Source of the DNA: Candidatus Moranbacteria bacterium CG23_combo_of_CG06-09_8_20_14_all_35_22
GTDB lineage: Bacteria; Patescibacteriota; Minisyncoccia; Moranbacterales; UBA2206
Assembly: GCA_002772115.1 (NCBI GenBank)
Contig: PCRW01000048.1
Location: 1 to 5,745 of the forward strand
Reading direction: 5' to 3'
DNA length: 5,745 nucleotides
In this document: piece after piece, positions 5,629-5,745 of the stretch
How the letters are laid out: each line of letters starts with the position of its first letter
How positions within the stretch are numbered: the stretch's first letter is position 1
The notes under the pieces: generated by a model
Told to the model about the DNA's origin: nothing
Database searches by the model: none
The model's input: the letters and a program-made list of their open reading frames with translations, nothing else
Position numbers and translations under genes: made by a program

Positions 5629-5657
5629 ATTATAGCACAATTTAGGCCAAAATGCAA
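5629..5657 (-). promoter_or_regulatory. Promoter of the wall-hydrolase gene
   Basis: Read on the minus strand, TTGCAT (5652-5657) is followed after 17 bases by a perfect TATAAT (5629-5634) with the extended TG motif just before it. The start point should be near 5622, giving a leader of about 60 bases that contains the hairpin at 5583-5606. Confidence 0.8.
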
Positions 5658-5670
5658 GGATTTTCGGCTC

Positions 5671-5676
5671 TATAAT
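5671..5676 (+). promoter_or_regulatory. Possible -10 box of a rightward transcript
   Basis: A perfect TATAAT on the plus strand, but the bases 17 upstream (5648-5653) do not resemble a -35 box. If active, a transcript would start near 5683 and leave the window. No gene start is visible before 5745. Confidence 0.25.
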
Positions 5677-5683
5677 AAATAGT

Positions 5684-5742
5684 GTGGTGGATAACTAAAG
5701 AAGTGGTAGGATTTAAGTGCTTAAACATTAAACCCCCACCAC
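5684..5742. repeat. GTGGTGG / CCACCAC inverted repeat with an inner palindrome
   Basis: GTGGTGG (5684-5690) faces CCACCAC (5736-5742). Between them TTTAAG (5712-5717) and CTTAAA (5720-5725) form a small perfect hairpin. The right arm lies in CCCCCACCAC, identical to ten bases of the inverted repeat at 821-830. The unit may continue beyond the window edge. Confidence 0.4.
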
Positions 5743-5745
5743 CTC

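Noticed and set aside
5464..5682. A 72-codon plus-strand frame over the hydrolase start
   Set aside because: It lies antisense to the hydrolase N-terminus and its leader hairpin, with no ribosome site. It is a shadow of the A/T-rich DNA.
5688..5696. A DnaA-box-like TTATCCACC on the minus strand, hinting at an origin
   Set aside because: It is a single site with a mismatch, with no cluster, no dnaA or dnaN gene and no unwinding-element pattern beyond general A/T richness.
5645..5728. A 28-codon minus-strand ORF upstream of the hydrolase promoter
   Set aside because: No ribosome binding site, no recognisable domain, and it overlaps the -35 box of the hydrolase promoter. Most likely chance.

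Overview
The window is low-GC bacterial DNA with short intergenic gaps, A/T-rich codons and the standard code (all reading frames close on TAA or TAG, with no need to read TGA as an amino acid). The style suggests a Patescibacteria/CPR-type genome, perhaps Parcubacteria-like: a divergent CsoR without the usual RxEGQ-type first helix, compact intrinsic terminators, most genes without a Shine-Dalgarno sequence, and a small single-anchor wall hydrolase. This assignment is inference from style; no rRNA or marker gene is present to prove it.

Layout. Bases 1-413 hold no convincing gene but are rich in secondary structure, including a 70-base hairpin whose 3' arm overlaps a terminator. Bases 414-719 encode an unrecognised 101-residue protein with an excellent ribosome binding site, followed by two strong hairpins, the second a terminator. 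Bases 816-948 are bounded by a 24-base inverted repeat that ends 3 bases before a clear sigma70-type promoter. Bases 952-4926 are a self-contained copper operon: promoter, CsoR-type operator, csoR, a heavy-metal-associated/CcdA-like/cupredoxin fusion membrane protein, copA, and a terminator built on a perfect 28-bp palindrome. On the minus strand, convergent to the operon, bases 4959-5561 encode a membrane-anchored lysozyme-like (glucosaminidase-type) protein with its own promoter at 5629-5657 and a terminator-like hairpin between promoter and start codon.

How the genes work together. CsoR, with a Cys-His-Cys copper-sensing set, should sit on the G-tract operator just downstream of the -10 box and repress its own operon until Cu(I) binds. 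CopA pumps Cu(I) out of the cytoplasm. The fusion protein between them places a metal-binding HMA domain inside and a cysteine/methionine-rich cupredoxin domain outside, joined by a six-helix CcdA/DsbD-like core with a possible redox cysteine pair, so it probably moves, buffers or reduces copper at the membrane. The wall hydrolase and the 101-residue protein have no evident tie to copper.

The copper system belongs to known families. The least explained parts are the structured region 150-330, the 133-bp inverted-repeat unit beside the operon promoter, and the hairpin in the leader of the minus-strand gene.
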